A DNA stretch of 53,823 bases. Origin: Curvivirga aplysinae (GTDB lineage Bacteria; Pseudomonadota; Alphaproteobacteria; UBA8366; Aestuariispiraceae). Of the stretch, positions 53,798 through 53,823 are shown one piece after another (positions within the stretch are counted from its first letter, which is position 1; each line of letters opens with the position of its first letter). Location of the stretch: contig NZ_SMMC01000209.1 of the NCBI RefSeq assembly GCF_009711445.1, forward strand, positions 1-53,823. The letters are read 5' to 3'. The position numbers were made by a program, and so were the translations under genes. Below the pieces are notes generated by a model. The model worked only from the letters and a program-made list of their open reading frames with translations, made no database searches and had not been told where the DNA came from.

Positions 53798-53823
53798 ATT
53801 CGCATATTCTCTTTATTGAAATT

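Overview
The window looks like chromosomal DNA of a low-GC Gram-negative proteobacterium, most likely a marine alphaproteobacterium. This is inferred from gene content (a long LplT-Aas type fusion, a non-pyrrolysine MttB homologue, lipoproteins and LolA-like proteins that imply an outer membrane) and was not tested phylogenetically. I saw no tRNA, rRNA, CRISPR array or insertion sequence. Genes are tightly packed and no gene-free stretch exceeds 300 bases.

Layout. (1) 47-2326: a membrane-bound class III adenylate/guanylate cyclase. (2) 2621-6287: a LysR regulator divergent from an MttB-family methyltransferase plus a GcvT-like protein, bracketed by two copies of a 38-bp imperfect direct repeat. 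(3) 6481-23123 (minus strand): a nearly complete aryl polyene (APE) pigment cluster with the gene order of the known ape operons, from a lipoprotein through apeC-apeR, with two added genes: a MIO-type aromatic amino acid ammonia-lyase and a flavin halogenase-like oxidoreductase. A Sfp-type phosphopantetheinyl transferase is divergent at its head. (4) 24100-40970: aerobic 2-aminobenzoyl-CoA (anthranilate) catabolism. A FadJ-like protein and a kynurenine formamidase-like hydrolase run leftward. The bifunctional 2-aminobenzoyl-CoA monooxygenase/reductase, SDR, MarR regulator, enoyl-CoA hydratase, acyl-CoA dehydrogenase, aminobenzoate-CoA ligase, a five-gene branched-chain-type ABC importer, thioesterase, RidA and thiolase run rightward. 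The divergent promoter region holds a perfect 38-bp palindrome. (5) 40985-46531: an AraC-type regulator divergent from a YtcJ-type amidohydrolase, a CobW-type GTPase and an AbgB-like M20 hydrolase. (6) 46561-52672: a TetR regulator divergent from an apparent lipid-remodelling operon (70-aa membrane protein, lipase-like hydrolase, LplT/acyltransferase/acyl-ACP synthetase fusion, ceramidase-like membrane hydrolase), with three copies of a TGAAC-N3-GTTCA operator between them. (7) 52823-53797: an exported esterase of the PF00756 type.

How the parts work together. In the APE cluster the ammonia-lyase would supply an aryl-acrylate starter, ApeH loads it on an ACP (ApeE/ApeF, activated by the adjacent PPTase), ApeO:ApeC and ApeR with ApeQ and ApeI/ApeP extend it to a polyene, and ApeD/J/K/L/M/N plus the lipoprotein attach and move the product to the outer membrane. 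In the anthranilate region a formamidase (tryptophan/kynurenine route) and an importer feed a CoA ligase. The monooxygenase/reductase dearomatises the ring, and beta-oxidation-type enzymes, a RidA imine/enamine hydrolase and a 3-oxoadipyl-CoA-type thiolase finish the degradation. The most notable unexplained items are the ammonia-lyase with a Phe-His selectivity pair, the halogenase-like APE gene, the MttB+GcvT pair without a corrinoid protein, and the metal-hydrolase trio with an altered M20 metal site.
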